Source: Clavaria fumosa
Taxonomy: Eukaryota; Basidiomycota; Agaricomycetes; Agaricales; Clavariaceae
Direction: 5' to 3'
NCBI GenBank assembly: GCA_951802425.1
Contig: OX637805.1
Location: forward strand, 930,001 to 994,000
Length of the DNA: 64,000 nucleotides
A program made the position numbers and the translations under genes. Positions 63,803 through 64,000 of this stretch are shown piece by piece. Positions within the stretch are counted from its first letter, which is position 1, and the number at the start of each line of letters is the position of its first letter. The notes beneath the pieces are model-generated. The model saw nothing but the letters and a program-made list of their open reading frames with translations, did not search any database and was not told the DNA's origin.

Positions 63803-64000
63803 ACAACATAGTTGTGGTAGGGCTGTAGCTAGCTCCAATATATATAGACTCCATAGATCATGATGCCAGATCCATAGGATGTCACAGTACATGGTAGTTA
63901 CAGCCAATCTACTGTGTGTGGTGGTTGTTCCAACTTTGGGAGACAGGAGACATGAGGGAAGCAGTCTCAGGTCAGACTCAGAGTAGAAGGACACAAACTA
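63803..64000. other. 3' flank of the HCNGP gene
   Basis: No gene seen; AT-rich with TATATATAGA near 63839. Runs to the window edge. Confidence 0.5.

Overview
The window looks like a transposon-dense block of a mushroom-forming basidiomycete (Agaricomycetes) genome. The evidence is short introns of about 45-75 bp, KDZ-type and Tc1-type DNA transposons, a tyrosine-recombinase (Ngaro/DIRS-like) retroelement, chromodomain Gypsy elements, and one clear host gene at the right edge: an HCNGP/SAP30-binding-protein homologue at 62648-63802. The species is not identified. Almost everything left of 62.4 kb is mobile DNA nested in mobile DNA, and target-site duplications (TSDs) let much of the order of insertion be read.

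Layout. 1-2763: 5' end of a decayed minus-strand Gypsy element (gag plus its LTR). 2764-6430: non-coding sequence rich in CGGAGT, with a two-level satellite at 4536-5500. 6660-36717: a decayed tyrosine-recombinase retroelement in three pieces (6660-8044, 31958-33147, 36437-36717). Its first gap holds a large LTR element (8045-31952, TSD CATAC). The 5' LTR of that element was itself hit by an intact Gypsy element ('Gypsy A', 8379-18252) and by a solo LTR of the same family (18483-19400). Its interior carries a 5.7-kb Tc1-type transposon (23451-29188) with cargo genes. The second gap holds a non-coding terminal-inverted-repeat element containing a solo LTR and a 1.5-kb palindrome. 36743-37705: Copia fragment. 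37.7-51.6 kb: a decayed KDZ transposon region (transposase at 47663-51504) with linked genes, interrupted by solo LTRs, MITEs and palindromes. 51599-62400: a decayed Copia element (TSD CTCAC) whose integrase is split by a chromodomain Gypsy element ('Gypsy B', 53852-59727, TSD CTCCC).

The most interesting pattern is shared by two otherwise different LTR elements. Gypsy A and the large LTR element each carry, between the end of the coding region and the 3' LTR, an antisense multi-exon gene for a protein with a long coiled coil followed by a GAL4-like C-x2-C-x6-C ... C-x2-C-x6-C cysteine cluster. Each gene starts 150-220 bp from an LTR whose U3 end carries an array of CGG/CCG triplets, the triplet that Zn2Cys6 proteins typically bind. 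The Tc1-type element carries a third, 77-residue Zn2Cys6-like protein. An element-encoded regulator acting on its own LTR array is an inference, but it can be tested.

Gypsy A appears intact and recent, with 918-bp LTRs that look nearly identical by eye. Most other coding remnants show in-frame TGA codons where Arg CGA is expected, plus G-to-A loss of catalytic residues, as expected from deamination of methylated CpG or a RIP-like process.
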